From Solirubrobacter sp963848475 (GTDB taxonomy: Bacteria > Actinomycetota > Thermoleophilia > Solirubrobacterales > Solirubrobacteraceae): 64,000 bases of DNA. The translations under genes and the position numbers were made by a program. The notes beneath the pieces are model-generated. The model had not been told where the DNA came from. It made no database searches and saw only the letters and a list, made by a program, of their open reading frames with translations. Shown one piece after another: positions 7,731 through 15,831 of the stretch (position 1 is its first letter; the number at the start of each line of letters is the position of its first letter). Where the stretch lies: positions 310,001-374,000 of the forward strand of contig CAWKDW010000021.1 of assembly GCA_963848475.1 (NCBI GenBank), read 5' to 3'.

Positions 7731-8987
7731 ATGCTCCCCGCTCCCCCAGGCCCGTTCCGACCGGGTTTCTGGCGCTCCCCGCTGCGCGGCCCGTGGCTGA
7801 CCGCCGCGCTCGGCTCCGTCCTGCTCGTGCTGATCACGATCGTCGCGACGACCGGCTTCCTCTCGCACGCCGCGTACATGCCGAACCTGCCCGGCAACGC
7901 GATCGTGCCGAAGGACCGCGACGTGCCCCTGATCGCCTCGTTCTTCAACTGGCCGACCGGCCCGAGCTGGCTCTACGCCCTGACGCAGGGGCTGCATACG
8001 AACGTCGGTCTGGTCGCGATCCCGTTCCTGCTCGCGAAGCTCTGGTCGGTCATCCCGAAGCTGTTCACGTTCCCGCCGGTCAAGAGCCCGGCGGAGGGCG
8101 TCGAGCGGCTCTCGATCGCGCTGCTCGTCGCGAGCGCGGTCTTCGAGCTCGCCACCGGCGTGATGAACGCCCAGTACTGGTACCCGTTCAAGTTCAACTT
8201 CGTCGTCGCGCACTACTACGGGGCGATCGTGTTCGTGGCCTCGCTGGCGCTGCACGTGATCGTCAAGCTGCCCGTGATCGCGCGTGCCTACCGCGAGCGC
8301 GGCGTGCTGAAGCCGCTGCGCGACAACCTCGAGAACACCAAGCCGGAGCCGGCGGGCGAGCTCGTGACGACCAACCCCGCCGCGCCGACGATCTCGCGCC
8401 GCGGACTCTTCGCCTTCGCCGGCGCGGGCGCCGGGCTCCTGCTGGTGGCCAACGCCGGGCAGTCGATCGGCGGTCCGGTGCGCAAGCTGGCCTTCTTCGC
8501 GCCGCGCCGGGAACTGGCCGAGGGCGACTTCCCGGTCAACAAGACCGCGGCCGCCGCGCGGATCAAGCCGGAGCAGACCGGCGAGGCGTACCGGCTCGTG
8601 CTGCGTCACGGCGACAGCGAGGTCTCGCTGACCCGCGACGAGCTGCTCGCGCTCCCGCAGCGCACGGCGCGGCTGCCGATCGCCTGCGTCGAGGGCTGGT
8701 CGACGACGCAGGAATGGACCGGCGTGCCGCTGGCGCTGCTGGCCGAGCGGGCGGGCGCCCCGGGCGCCAGCGAGGTGCTCGTCGAGTCGCTGCAGGAGGC
8801 CGGCGTCCTGCGCCGCGCATCGCTGACGGGCGGCCAGATCGCGGCCAAGGACTCGCTGCTGGCATTGAAGGTCAACGGCGCCGACCTCTCGATGGACCAC
8901 GGCTACCCGGCGCGCGTGATCGTCCCCGCGCTGCCCGGCGTGCACAACACGAAATGGGTCGGCCAGATGACCTTCAAGGCGGCATGA
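7731..8987 (+). CDS. Membrane-anchored molybdopterin-dependent oxidoreductase (sulfite oxidase family)
   Basis: A 418-aa two-part protein. Residues 1-200 carry about four or five hydrophobic segments resembling a cytochrome b561-type membrane domain. After a linker, a segment beginning SRRGLFAFAGAGAG (near 223-236) looks like a twin-arginine-like or extra membrane signal, followed by the oxidoreductase molybdopterin domain. IACVEGWS (near residue 322) contains the conserved cysteine that ligates molybdenum in this family. Start ATG 7731 has AAGGA 10 nt upstream. It overlaps the next small membrane protein (ATGA), a likely partner. The substrate is unknown. Confidence 0.87.
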   Translation: MLPAPPGPFRPGFWRSPLRGPWLTAALGSVLLVLITIVATTGFLSHAAYMPNLPGNAIVPKDRDVPLIASFFNWPTGPSWLYALTQGLHTNVGLVAIPFLLAKLWSVIPKLFTFPPVKSPAEGVERLSIALLVASAVFELATGVMNAQYWYPFKFNFVVAHYYGAIVFVASLALHVIVKLPVIARAYRERGVLKPLRDNLENTKPEPAGELVTTNPAAPTISRRGLFAFAGAGAGLLLVANAGQSIGGPVRKLAFFAPRRELAEGDFPVNKTAAAARIKPEQTGEAYRLVLRHGDSEVSLTRDELLALPQRTARLPIACVEGWSTTQEWTGVPLALLAERAGAPGASEVLVESLQEAGVLRRASLTGGQIAAKDSLLALKVNGADLSMDHGYPARVIVPALPGVHNTKWVGQMTFKAA

Positions 8988-9421
8988 TGCGCGAGCGCTA
9001 CGGGGCTTCCCCGATCCACCTTCTCGCCCACCTCGCCCTGCTGCCGATCGTGGCCTGGGCGCTGCTGCAGGTGCTCGACTTCCGGGCCGCCTCCAACGTC
9101 GTGCTGTGGCTGGTCGGCGCGGTCATCCTGCACGACCTGATCCTGCTGCCCGCCTACTCGCTGCTGGACCGCGTCGCCCGCGAGGCCACGGGCAGCGCCG
9201 TCAACTACGTGCGCGTGCCGGCGGGTCTCTCGCTGCTGCTGCTGATGGTCTTCTGGGGCACGATCGGCGGCAAGGGCAGCGGCGCCTTCCACGCCACCAG
9301 CGGGCTCTCCTACGAGGGGTACTTCTCGCGCTGGCTGCTCGTCACCGGGGTGATGTTCGCGCTCTCGGGCGTCGTCTACCTGGTGCGCGGTCGCGGGACC
9401 GGCCGGTTGCCCGCCGCGTAG
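8984..9421 (+). CDS. Small multi-pass membrane protein coupled to the molybdoenzyme
   Basis: A 145-aa protein with about four hydrophobic segments (residues 12-30, 38-56, 76-94 and 112-132). It starts with the ATG that overlaps the molybdoenzyme stop, so it is made from the same message and may be a membrane partner of it, for example for anchoring or quinone interaction. No haem-ligand pattern or known domain is clear. The last 46 bases overlap the end of the convergent lipoprotein gene. Confidence 0.72.
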   Translation: MMRERYGASPIHLLAHLALLPIVAWALLQVLDFRAASNVVLWLVGAVILHDLILLPAYSLLDRVAREATGSAVNYVRVPAGLSLLLLMVFWGTIGGKGSGAFHATSGLSYEGYFSRWLLVTGVMFALSGVVYLVRGRGTGRLPAA

Positions 9422-9957
9422 TCGACCACTTCGTGTGTCCGGTCGAGCTCGATCCTCAGTCGGCGGTCCGCCTTGTCGAAGGCGATCGCGTACGGTCCGC
9501 CGATCACGTGGACTCGGCGGATCAGCTCGAAGCGCGGACGCAGATGGAAGACCAGCAGCGCGTCGCCGAGCGTGTCGGTGACGTACAGCAGTTGATCGCC
9601 GTCGGTCGCCAGGCCCACCGGGCCGATCCCCGCACCCGTGCTCCCGAGCCGCTTCAGCGTCCGCGCGTCGTAGACGTCGAGCGCCCGCTCGCGCCCGCTG
9701 AGCACCGCGACCTTCGCGCCCTTGTCGAGCAGCGCCACCGCCGTCGGCTCCCGGCCGGTCCTGGCCGACGCCAGGACCTTCCCGCCCTCGCGGACCTCGA
9801 GCCGGTCGTGTTGACGGTCGACCGCGTACGTCTTCGCCCCATCGCTGACCTGCGCGGCCGACGGGACCGCCCCGGCCGGCGCGGGCAGCTCAGCGGCGCT
9901 CTCGGAGCCACATCCGGCCAGAGCGCCCACCACGAGGATCAGCGCTAGCCGATGCAC
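9376..9957 (-). CDS. Predicted lipoprotein with beta-propeller (YncE-like) repeats
   Basis: A 193-aa exported protein. The signal peptide ends in a lipobox (LAGC, near residue 18), so it should be lipid-anchored outside the membrane. The mature part has repeating four-strand segments of the YncE/PQQ-propeller type (for example KTYAVDRQHDRLEV and KVAVLSGRERALDVYDA), but only enough for about half a propeller, so it may be shortened or dimeric. GTG 9957 is preferred because it opens directly on the signal peptide and lies 6 nt from TATCTT; an ATG at 9987 is possible. Function unknown. Confidence 0.75.
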   Translation of the reverse strand: MHRLALILVVGALAGCGSESAAELPAPAGAVPSAAQVSDGAKTYAVDRQHDRLEVREGGKVLASARTGREPTAVALLDKGAKVAVLSGRERALDVYDARTLKRLGSTGAGIGPVGLATDGDQLLYVTDTLGDALLVFHLRPRFELIRRVHVIGGPYAIAFDKADRRLRIELDRTHEVVDYAAGNRPVPRPRTR

Positions 9958-11247
9958 ACCTCGAAGATAAAGGGCCAGGCCCTTCATCTACGCGCGCTGC
10001 CGTGGATTGGCGCCCTGGTGGCGTTCGCCACCGTTGCCGTGGGGCTGACGCTGGACGGGACGGGGACGCAGCTCGGCGTTCCGCATCCGCCGTTCATCGG
10101 CGCCTGGGGGCCGCGGGCGAACCTGTGGCTCGTCGTCGCGGTGCCGTGCTTCGCCGGCGCCGTCCTGCTCGTTCCGACGCTGCTGCGCGCGCGGCCCGCC
10201 GTGCTCGCCGTGGCGCTGTTCGTCCTCACGCTGGTCCTCCGGCTCACGCTGAACTTCGCGCGCTTCGGGACGGGGCACCTCGACCGGGCGCTGACCGTCG
10301 GCGCGCGCGGCGAGGGCAAGAACGAGTACCTGCCGTCGCTCGCGGCGTTCGACTACGGCCCGCGCTTCGTGCTCGACCGCTTCGCCGAGCTCGTGCCCGC
10401 GTTGCCGGTGCACTCGGCCGGCCATCCCCCGGGCCTGCTGCTGACGATGCACTACCTGAGCCTGGACACGGCGCCCAGGCTGGCCTGGTTCTGCATCGTC
10501 GTCGGGGCGCTGAGCGCGCCGCTGACCTACGTGCTCGCACGCAGGCTCTTCGAGGAGAACGTCGCGCGTGTCGCCGGCGTGCTCGCCGCGTTCTCGCCCG
10601 CGATGCTGCACTTCGGCGCGACCTCGGCCGACGCGGTCTACCTGACGCTCGGCCTGCTCGCGGCGATCCCGCTGCTCTCGCCACGGCCCCGGATCCGGCT
10701 GCTCGGCGCGCTGGTGCTCGCCGTCGTCTCGCTCTTCGCGTGGTCGCTGCTGGCGATCGCGGCCTGGGCGACGGTGCTCGTGCTCGCCCGCGACGGCTTG
10801 AAGCCCGCGATCAAGCTCGCGCTGCTCACCGGCGTCGTCCTGCTCGCGTTCCACGCGCTGTTCGCGCTCGCCACGGGCTTCGACCCGCTCGGCACGCTGC
10901 ACGCCACCTCGCGCGTCTACGAGGTCGGGATCGCATCGCGGCGGCCGTACGCGTACTGGCTGTTCGGGTCGCCGACGGCGTTCCTGCTGATCCTCGGCGC
11001 GCCGATCGCGTGGCTCGCACTCGCCCGGCTCGCGCAGGGCGCACCGGAGGCGCTCGCGATCGCGGCGGTGATCGCGATCTCCTGCATCCTCGGGTTCACC
11101 AAGGCCGAGACTGAGCGGATCTGGCTCTTCCTGGTGCCGCTGGTGATCCTCGCCGCCGCCCCGCTGGTCCGCCGCCCGCGTGGGCTGGTGGCCGTGCTGG
11201 CGCTGCAGGCCGTGGTCTACGAGCTGCTCTTCGACACGCTCTGGTGA
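9952..11247 (+). CDS. Integral membrane glycosyltransferase-like protein
   Basis: Up to 431 aa with about ten hydrophobic segments. A conserved-looking loop between the first segments (RFGTGHLDRALTVGARGEGKNEY) and HSAGHPPGLLLT resemble GT-C type lipid-linked mannosyltransferases. The frame opens at ATG 9952, but that start overlaps the divergent lipoprotein start. The true start may be the GTG at 10018, or possibly a CTG at 9997. The 3' end overlaps the convergent sugar-transferase gene by 31 bp. Together with that transferase it probably acts in surface polysaccharide assembly. Confidence 0.72.
   Translation: MHTSKIKGQALHLRALPWIGALVAFATVAVGLTLDGTGTQLGVPHPPFIGAWGPRANLWLVVAVPCFAGAVLLVPTLLRARPAVLAVALFVLTLVLRLTLNFARFGTGHLDRALTVGARGEGKNEYLPSLAAFDYGPRFVLDRFAELVPALPVHSAGHPPGLLLTMHYLSLDTAPRLAWFCIVVGALSAPLTYVLARRLFEENVARVAGVLAAFSPAMLHFGATSADAVYLTLGLLAAIPLLSPRPRIRLLGALVLAVVSLFAWSLLAIAAWATVLVLARDGLKPAIKLALLTGVVLLAFHALFALATGFDPLGTLHATSRVYEVGIASRRPYAYWLFGSPTAFLLILGAPIAWLALARLAQGAPEALAIAAVIAISCILGFTKAETERIWLFLVPLVILAAAPLVRRPRGLVAVLALQAVVYELLFDTLW
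9964..9969 (-). promoter_or_regulatory. -10 element TATCTT for the lipoprotein gene
   Basis: Minus-strand TATCTT lies 6 nt before GTG 9957. It supports that start and a leaderless message. The divergent membrane gene begins nearby but no equally good plus-strand -10 is visible. Confidence 0.4.
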
Positions 11248-11813
11248 GCGAGCTCCGGGCTGCGCCCGGCGAGGAACTTCACGTCGATCCACGGCGTCCA
11301 GTGCGCGACGTACGCGTCGTCGAGCCGGAGCGCGTCGAGTTCCGCCGCATCGGCGAGGACGCGCTGCGCGGGACCCGTCAGGCCCGGTGCCAGCAGCCGC
11401 CGCGGGCCGGTGTGCCCGGCGTCGGTCCCCGGCGGCAGCGCGCGTGGCCCGACGAAGCTCAGGCGCCCGCGCAGCACCGTCAGCAGCAGTGGCAGCTCAC
11501 GCGCACCCGCGCGCTCCAGCGCGTGTCCGAACGCGCCGCCCGGCAGCTCGCGAAAGCGGGTGAGGACGATCGGGCGGCCGTTCTTGCCGAGCCGCCGGCG
11601 CCGCTCGATCAGGCCGTCGCCCGCGAACGCGAGCAGCAGCAGGACCATCATGAACAGCGGCACGAGCACGACCACCATCACGAGTGCCAGCAGCACGTCG
11701 CCGAGGCGCTTGAACACGAGCGCGACACGGGCGTACGGTCTTGCGAGCCGCGCGGCGGCCCGCTCCACGTCCGGTGACCGGTCTTCTTTGCGCTCCATCG
11801 CTTGGGTCGACAC
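11217..11813 (-). CDS. Shortened bacterial sugar transferase (PglC/WcaJ-like)
   Basis: A 198-aa member of the sugar-phosphate transferase family that normally moves phospho-sugar onto undecaprenyl phosphate. The membrane hairpin (about residues 33-66) and the C-terminal block LLTVLRGRLSFVGPRALPPG (near 110-130) match. Between RFREL and that block, about 20-40 residues that normally include the catalytic Asp-Glu pair appear to be missing, so activity is doubtful. Start GTG 11813 follows a strong GGGGAGGG; ATG 11798 is an alternative. It is convergent with the membrane glycosyltransferase. Confidence 0.72.
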   Translation of the reverse strand: MSTQAMERKEDRSPDVERAAARLARPYARVALVFKRLGDVLLALVMVVVLVPLFMMVLLLLAFAGDGLIERRRRLGKNGRPIVLTRFRELPGGAFGHALERAGARELPLLLTVLRGRLSFVGPRALPPGTDAGHTGPRRLLAPGLTGPAQRVLADAAELDALRLDDAYVAHWTPWIDVKFLAGRSPELAHQSVSKSSS

Positions 11814-11935
11814 AGCCCTCCCCTCGGGGAATCACTCGGCACGATCCCAGATGCGGACCCCTTACGGAAGCCGTACCCAACGAATGTTCCAGGCGGGTTC
11901 GCGCGGCGGCGCGGCTCGTCCGTGGAGGACGAGGC

Positions 11936-12325
11936 TCAGGTGTCGGTGCGGTCGACCATCACCGAGGTCGCTTTGACGGCCGCCGTCGCGGCCACGCCCG
12001 GCGCCAGCCCGAGCTCCTCGACCGCGTCTCGGGTGACCGCCGCGACCAGCCGGAACGGGCCGGCCTCGATCTCCACCAGCGCCATCACACCGTCGACCTC
12101 GACCGAGCGGATGATGCCCGGGAAGCGGTTGCGCGCGCTGAGGTGGTGGCCGGTCTGGCGTCGCCGCGGCGTCGCCGACAGGCGCTCGACCTCCTCGGAC
12201 GGGACCAGGCGCCGGTTGCGCGCGTCGCGGGTGGTTCGCAGCTTGCCGGCGCGATCCCAGCGCCGCAGGGTGTCGGCGCTGACGCCGAGCGCGCGCGCCG
12301 CCTCGCCGAGGGTCAGGTCCGCCAC
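11936..12325 (-). CDS. MerR-type HTH fused to TOBE/Mop molybdate-binding domain
   Basis: A 129-aa protein with a MerR-like helix-turn-helix (residues 4-55, LTLGEAARALGVSADTLRRW) joined to one molybdopterin/molybdate-binding Mop (TOBE) domain (about 62-125, SARNRFPGIIRSVE). Such proteins are candidate molybdate sensors or stores. It overlaps the end of the MoaD-MoaE gene by 13 bp and is on the same strand, so it is probably co-expressed. It may regulate the flanking cofactor genes in response to molybdate; this is inference from context. Confidence 0.85.
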   Translation of the reverse strand: MADLTLGEAARALGVSADTLRRWDRAGKLRTTRDARNRRLVPSEEVERLSATPRRRQTGHHLSARNRFPGIIRSVEVDGVMALVEIEAGPFRLVAAVTRDAVEELGLAPGVAATAAVKATSVMVDRTDT

Positions 12326-12966
12326 GGGGCGGAGTCTGGCAAAACGCCCTCGACCCGGCGCTCACCCTCGGGCGTGAGCTCGACCTTCCAGATCGGCGCC
12401 TGGGCCTTCACGCGATCGATCAGGGCTCTTGCCCCTTCGAAGGCCTCGCCGCGGTGGGCGGCCGAGGCGGCAACGATCACCGACGGCTCGCTGAGCGGGA
12501 CGCGCCCGGTGCGGTGCACCAGGGCGACCGCACACAGTCCGTGGCGCTCGGCCTCCTCCTCGCCGATCGCCTGCAGCTTCTCGCGCGCCATCTTGACGTA
12601 GGCCTCGTAGTCGAGCGCCTCGACGTCGCGGGTGACGCCCTCGAAGCAGACGACGGCGCCGGCACGCGTGTCGCGGACGGCCGCGGCGACCGTTGCCAGG
12701 TCCAGCGGCTGGTCGGTGATCGCGACGAGCCGCACCGGCCCGGCACCGCCGCTGACCGGCGGGATCAGCGCCACCTCGTGGTCGGCGCGGACCGGCGCAT
12801 CGGCAGGCGCGTACTCACGGTCGAGCGCCACGATGCACTGCCCGGGCTGCAATCCCATGGCCGCGAGCACGTCGCCCGCGCGCGCATCGTCGGGCAGATC
12901 GAGCTCGACATGGTCGGCCCCGGCACGCTCGCGCAGGCCGGCGAAGAGCCGTACGGAGATCCTCAC
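12313..12966 (-). CDS. moaX: MoaD-MoaE fusion, molybdopterin synthase
   Basis: A 217-aa fusion of both subunits of molybdopterin synthase, which converts cyclic pyranopterin monophosphate to molybdopterin. Residues 1-74 form the ubiquitin-like MoaD part, ending in a Gly-Gly at 73-74 (PVSGG) that in free MoaD becomes the thiocarboxylate. MoaE follows, with HRTGRVPLSEPSVIVAAS and a conserved lysine pattern near VKAQAPIWKVE. Mycobacterial MoaX proteins have the same order and are reported to be cleaved after the Gly-Gly; the same is expected here. GTG 12966 is chosen because it begins MoaD directly and lies 7 nt from TAGGAT. Confidence 0.9.
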   Translation of the reverse strand: MRISVRLFAGLRERAGADHVELDLPDDARAGDVLAAMGLQPGQCIVALDREYAPADAPVRADHEVALIPPVSGGAGPVRLVAITDQPLDLATVAAAVRDTRAGAVVCFEGVTRDVEALDYEAYVKMAREKLQAIGEEEAERHGLCAVALVHRTGRVPLSEPSVIVAASAAHRGEAFEGARALIDRVKAQAPIWKVELTPEGERRVEGVLPDSAPWRT

Positions 12967-12973
12967 GCCGGGG

Positions 12974-12996
12974 ATCCTAGAGACAGGCAATACCAT
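12974..12996. promoter_or_regulatory. Divergent promoters between moaX and moaC
   Basis: Minus strand: TAGGAT (12979-12974), 7 nt, GTG 12966. Plus strand: TACCAT (12991-12996), 8 nt, GTG 13005. Both imply leaderless messages. The two -10 elements are 11 bp apart here, not shared. Confidence 0.5.
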
Positions 12997-13004
12997 TGAC
13001 ACCA

Positions 13005-13481
13005 GTGGACGGAGCATTGACGCACCTGGACGCCGCCGGAAACGCTCGTATGGTCGACGTGAGCGCCAAGGACGAGACCTCGCGCTGGGCCCGCGCCCGC
13101 GCCGTGGTGCGGATGTCGCCCGATGCCGCGGCCCGCGTGGCCGCCGGTGACGCGCCGAAGGGCGATGTCGCCACGGTCGCCCGGATCGCCGCGATCCAGG
13201 CCGCGAAGCGCACCGACGAGCTGATCCCGCTGGCGCATTCCCTGCCTCTGACGGTCGTCGAGCCGACAGTCATCGTCGATCCGGTCAATGGCACCGTGAC
13301 GCTCGTCGCCGAGGCCCGCACGAGCGCCCGCACCGGGGTCGAGATGGAGGCGATGGTCGCCTGCAGCATCGGCGCGCTGGCCGTCTACGACATGGTCAAG
13401 GGGATCGAGCCCGGCGTCGTGATCGAGCGCATCGAGCTGCTCGACAAGACCGGCGGGAAGTCGGACTTCCACCGCCCATGA
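13005..13481 (+). CDS. moaC: Cyclic pyranopterin monophosphate synthase MoaC
   Basis: A 158-aa MoaC, the second enzyme of molybdenum cofactor synthesis, acting on the MoaA product. It shows LTHLDAAGNARMVDVS at the N-terminus, KGDVATVARIAAIQAAKRT, TGVEMEAMVACSIGALAVYDM, and the C-terminal LLDKTGGKSDF that contributes active-site residues. GTG 13005 aligns with the usual MoaC start and is 8 nt from TACCAT; TTG 12996 is the longest possibility. The 3' end overlaps moaA by ATGA. Confidence 0.95.
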   Translation: MDGALTHLDAAGNARMVDVSAKDETSRWARARAVVRMSPDAAARVAAGDAPKGDVATVARIAAIQAAKRTDELIPLAHSLPLTVVEPTVIVDPVNGTVTLVAEARTSARTGVEMEAMVACSIGALAVYDMVKGIEPGVVIERIELLDKTGGKSDFHRP

Positions 13482-14473
13482 AGCGCGCCCAACTCGTCGA
13501 CGGGCACGGTCGCGACATCGGCGACGTGCGGATCTCGGTCACCGACCGCTGCAACTTCCGCTGCCAGTACTGCATGCCCGCCGAGGGCCTGCCGTGGCTG
13601 GATCGCGAGGACATCCTCAGCTACGAGGAGATCCATCGCGTCGTGACGCTGCTGGCGTCGATGGGCGTGCACGACATTCGCCTCACCGGCGGCGAGCCGC
13701 TCGCGCGCCGCGAGCTGTGGAAGCTCGTCGAGCTGCTGAGCCCGGACGAGAACGTCCACGACCTCTCGCTGACGACCAACGGCTACCTGCTCGAGCGCCA
13801 GGTCGAGAAGCTCGTGCGCGCCGGCCTGCGCCGCGTCAACGTCTCGCTCGACGCGCTCGCGCCCGACCGCTTCTTCCAGCTCACGCGCCGCAACTCGCTG
13901 GCGCAGGTGCTCGCGAGCCTCGCGGCGGCGGAGAAGTACCCCGAGCTGCGGCCGATCAAGGTCAACGTCGTCGCGCTCAAGGACTTCACCGAGGACGAGG
14001 TCGTGCGCTTCGCCGAGTTCGCCCGCAAGCACCCGTACGAGGTGCGCTTCATCGAGTTCATGCCGCTGGACGGCGATCGCAACTGGTCGCGCGACCGCGT
14101 GCTGCCCAACGCCGAGGTGCGGCGGCTGATCCACGCCGCCTATCCCCTGAAGGATCTCGGCCGCGAGCGCCACGGCACGTCGCGGCGCTGGGAGTTCGCC
14201 GACGGCCAGGGCTCGATCGGCTTCATCTCCCCCGTCACCGAGCCCTTCTGCGGCGACTGCAACCGGATTCGCGTCACGGCCGAGGGCAAGCTGCGCACCT
14301 GCCTGTTCTCGATGACCGAGACCGACCTGCGCGGCCCGCTGCGCTCCGGCGCGACCGACGACGACCTCGAGCAGCTCATCCGCGCCGCGGTGTGGGAGAA
14401 GGAGCTCAAGCACCACGTCAACGACGAGGGCTTCGTGCAGCCGCTGCGGACCATGTCGCAGATCGGCGGATGA
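13478..14473 (+). CDS. moaA: GTP 3',8-cyclase MoaA
   Basis: A 331-aa radical SAM enzyme that turns GTP into the cyclised pterin precursor. The N-terminal cluster is at Cys25, 29 and 32 (CNFRCQYC), and the C-terminal cluster includes CGDCNRIRVT and a later Cys in LRTCLF. The protein ends in Gly-Gly, which in MoaA proteins is needed near the active site. The ATG overlaps the moaC stop and the stop overlaps the moeA ATG, making a tightly coupled moaC-moaA-moeA operon. Confidence 0.96.
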   Translation: MKRAQLVDGHGRDIGDVRISVTDRCNFRCQYCMPAEGLPWLDREDILSYEEIHRVVTLLASMGVHDIRLTGGEPLARRELWKLVELLSPDENVHDLSLTTNGYLLERQVEKLVRAGLRRVNVSLDALAPDRFFQLTRRNSLAQVLASLAAAEKYPELRPIKVNVVALKDFTEDEVVRFAEFARKHPYEVRFIEFMPLDGDRNWSRDRVLPNAEVRRLIHAAYPLKDLGRERHGTSRRWEFADGQGSIGFISPVTEPFCGDCNRIRVTAEGKLRTCLFSMTETDLRGPLRSGATDDDLEQLIRAAVWEKELKHHVNDEGFVQPLRTMSQIGG

Positions 14474-15660
14474 AGGACTTCGAGGAGGCGCTCGCACTCG
14501 TCTTCGAAGGGCTCGTGCCCGTTGGAGGCGAGGACGTGACGCTGCGTGAGGCCGCTGGACGCGTGATCACGGCGCCCGCGCACGCCGCGATCGACCTGCC
14601 GCCGTTCGATCGGACGGCGATGGACGGGTTCGCCGTGCGTTCGGCCGATGTGCATCCTGGCGCGGAGCTGCGGGTGATCGGCGACCTCGCCGCCGGCGGC
14701 CCGACGGTGACCGTCTCGCCCGGGACCGCGGCCCGGATCTCGACCGGCGCGGCGATCCCGGCGGGCGCGGACTCGATCCTGCGTGTCGAGGACGCCGAGG
14801 TGAGCAACGGGAGCGTGGTCGCCGCCGTCGTGGTTCGCCCCGGGCTGCACGTGCGCCGCCGTGGCGAGGACCTGCACGCCGGCGACGTGCTCTCGCGCCC
14901 CGGCGACGTCCTGACCCTGCCTCGGTTGTCCGCTCTGGCGTCGGCGGGCGTGGCGTCCGTCGCGGTCCACCGCCGCCCGCGCCTGGATCTCTTCGTGACC
15001 GGCAACGAGCTCCTCGAGCCGGGCGCGCCGCCCGAACCGGGCAAGATCTACGAGTCCAACGGGCTCACGATCGGCCTGCTGGCCGAGGCCGCAGGTGCAT
15101 CGGTCGTGCGCCATCCGGGTGTGGCCGACGACTTCGAGGCGACGCGCGAGGCGGTCGAACGCGGCCTGGAGGGCGACATCCTCGTCGTCTCCGGCGGTGT
15201 CTCGGTCGGCCCGCACGACCACGTCAAGCCCGCCTTCGAGGCCTGCGGCGTCGACGAGGTCTTCTGGCGGATCCGGATCAAGCCGGGCAAGCCGCTCTGG
15301 TTCGGCCGCCGCGGGAAGACGCTGGTCTTCGGCCTCCCCGGCAACCCGTTGTCGGCGATCGTCGGCATGGCGCTCTTCGTCGTCCCCGCGATACGCCGCC
15401 TGAGCGGCGAGAGCAGCGCCGGTCCGCGCTTCGAGCGCGGCCGCCTCGGCGAGCCCGCCGGCCCGTCCGACGGCCGCACCACGTTCCTGATCTCCAAGCT
15501 CGTCCCCGATCCGGAGGACGGGGTGCTGGTGGCGTATCCGACGGAGCGCCAGGGCTCGCACATGACCGGCGCACTGGGCGAGAGCGACGGCTTCGTGGTC
15601 GCCCCCCACGGCTCGGGTCCGCTCTCCGCGGGCACCGAAGTCAACCTCCTTCGCCTCTAG
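14470..15660 (+). CDS. moeA: Molybdopterin molybdenumtransferase MoeA
   Basis: A 396-aa MoeA that inserts molybdate into adenylated molybdopterin. The N-terminal LPPFDRTAMDGFAVRS, the central MoCF-binding GDILVVSGGVSVGPHDH, and FGLPGNPLSAIVG are all present, followed by the small C-terminal beta domain. Start ATG 14470 overlaps the moaA stop; a longer open frame upstream is a shadow of moaA. The 3' end is convergent with the cox operon, overlapping the small downstream frame there by 3-4 bases. Confidence 0.95.
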   Translation: MKDFEEALALVFEGLVPVGGEDVTLREAAGRVITAPAHAAIDLPPFDRTAMDGFAVRSADVHPGAELRVIGDLAAGGPTVTVSPGTAARISTGAAIPAGADSILRVEDAEVSNGSVVAAVVVRPGLHVRRRGEDLHAGDVLSRPGDVLTLPRLSALASAGVASVAVHRRPRLDLFVTGNELLEPGAPPEPGKIYESNGLTIGLLAEAAGASVVRHPGVADDFEATREAVERGLEGDILVVSGGVSVGPHDHVKPAFEACGVDEVFWRIRIKPGKPLWFGRRGKTLVFGLPGNPLSAIVGMALFVVPAIRRLSGESSAGPRFERGRLGEPAGPSDGRTTFLISKLVPDPEDGVLVAYPTERQGSHMTGALGESDGFVVAPHGSGPLSAGTEVNLLRL

Positions 15661-15831
15661 CGCAGCAGGAAGTCCTCGACGATCCGCGCCTGCACCGGCG
15701 TGAGTGACGGTAGGGCTTCGCCCCGCTCGACCCGCGCTGCCGCCTGGGCGAGCGTGAGGCCCGTGCCGGTCAGGACGTCGCCGATCAGCGGCGGGAGCGT
15801 CGCCGGCGCAGATCCCGCAGTCGTCGCTCAC
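15657..15831 (-). CDS. Small protein at the end of the cox operon, frameshifted (putative)
   Basis: A GTG at 15831 overlaps the coxG stop (GTGA), just like other junctions in this operon. The first residues (MSDDCG) and a convincing tail ending QARIVEDFLLR then TAG at 15659-15657 are in different frames. Removing one base from the CCC run at 15814-15816 joins them into a 57-aa protein with a helical, leucine-rich body (LPPLIGDVLTGTG, TLAQAAARVERGEAL). The family is unknown. It could instead be an in-frame extension of CoxG past a TGA, since the tail lies in the coxG frame. Either way the stretch looks coding. Confidence 0.45.
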
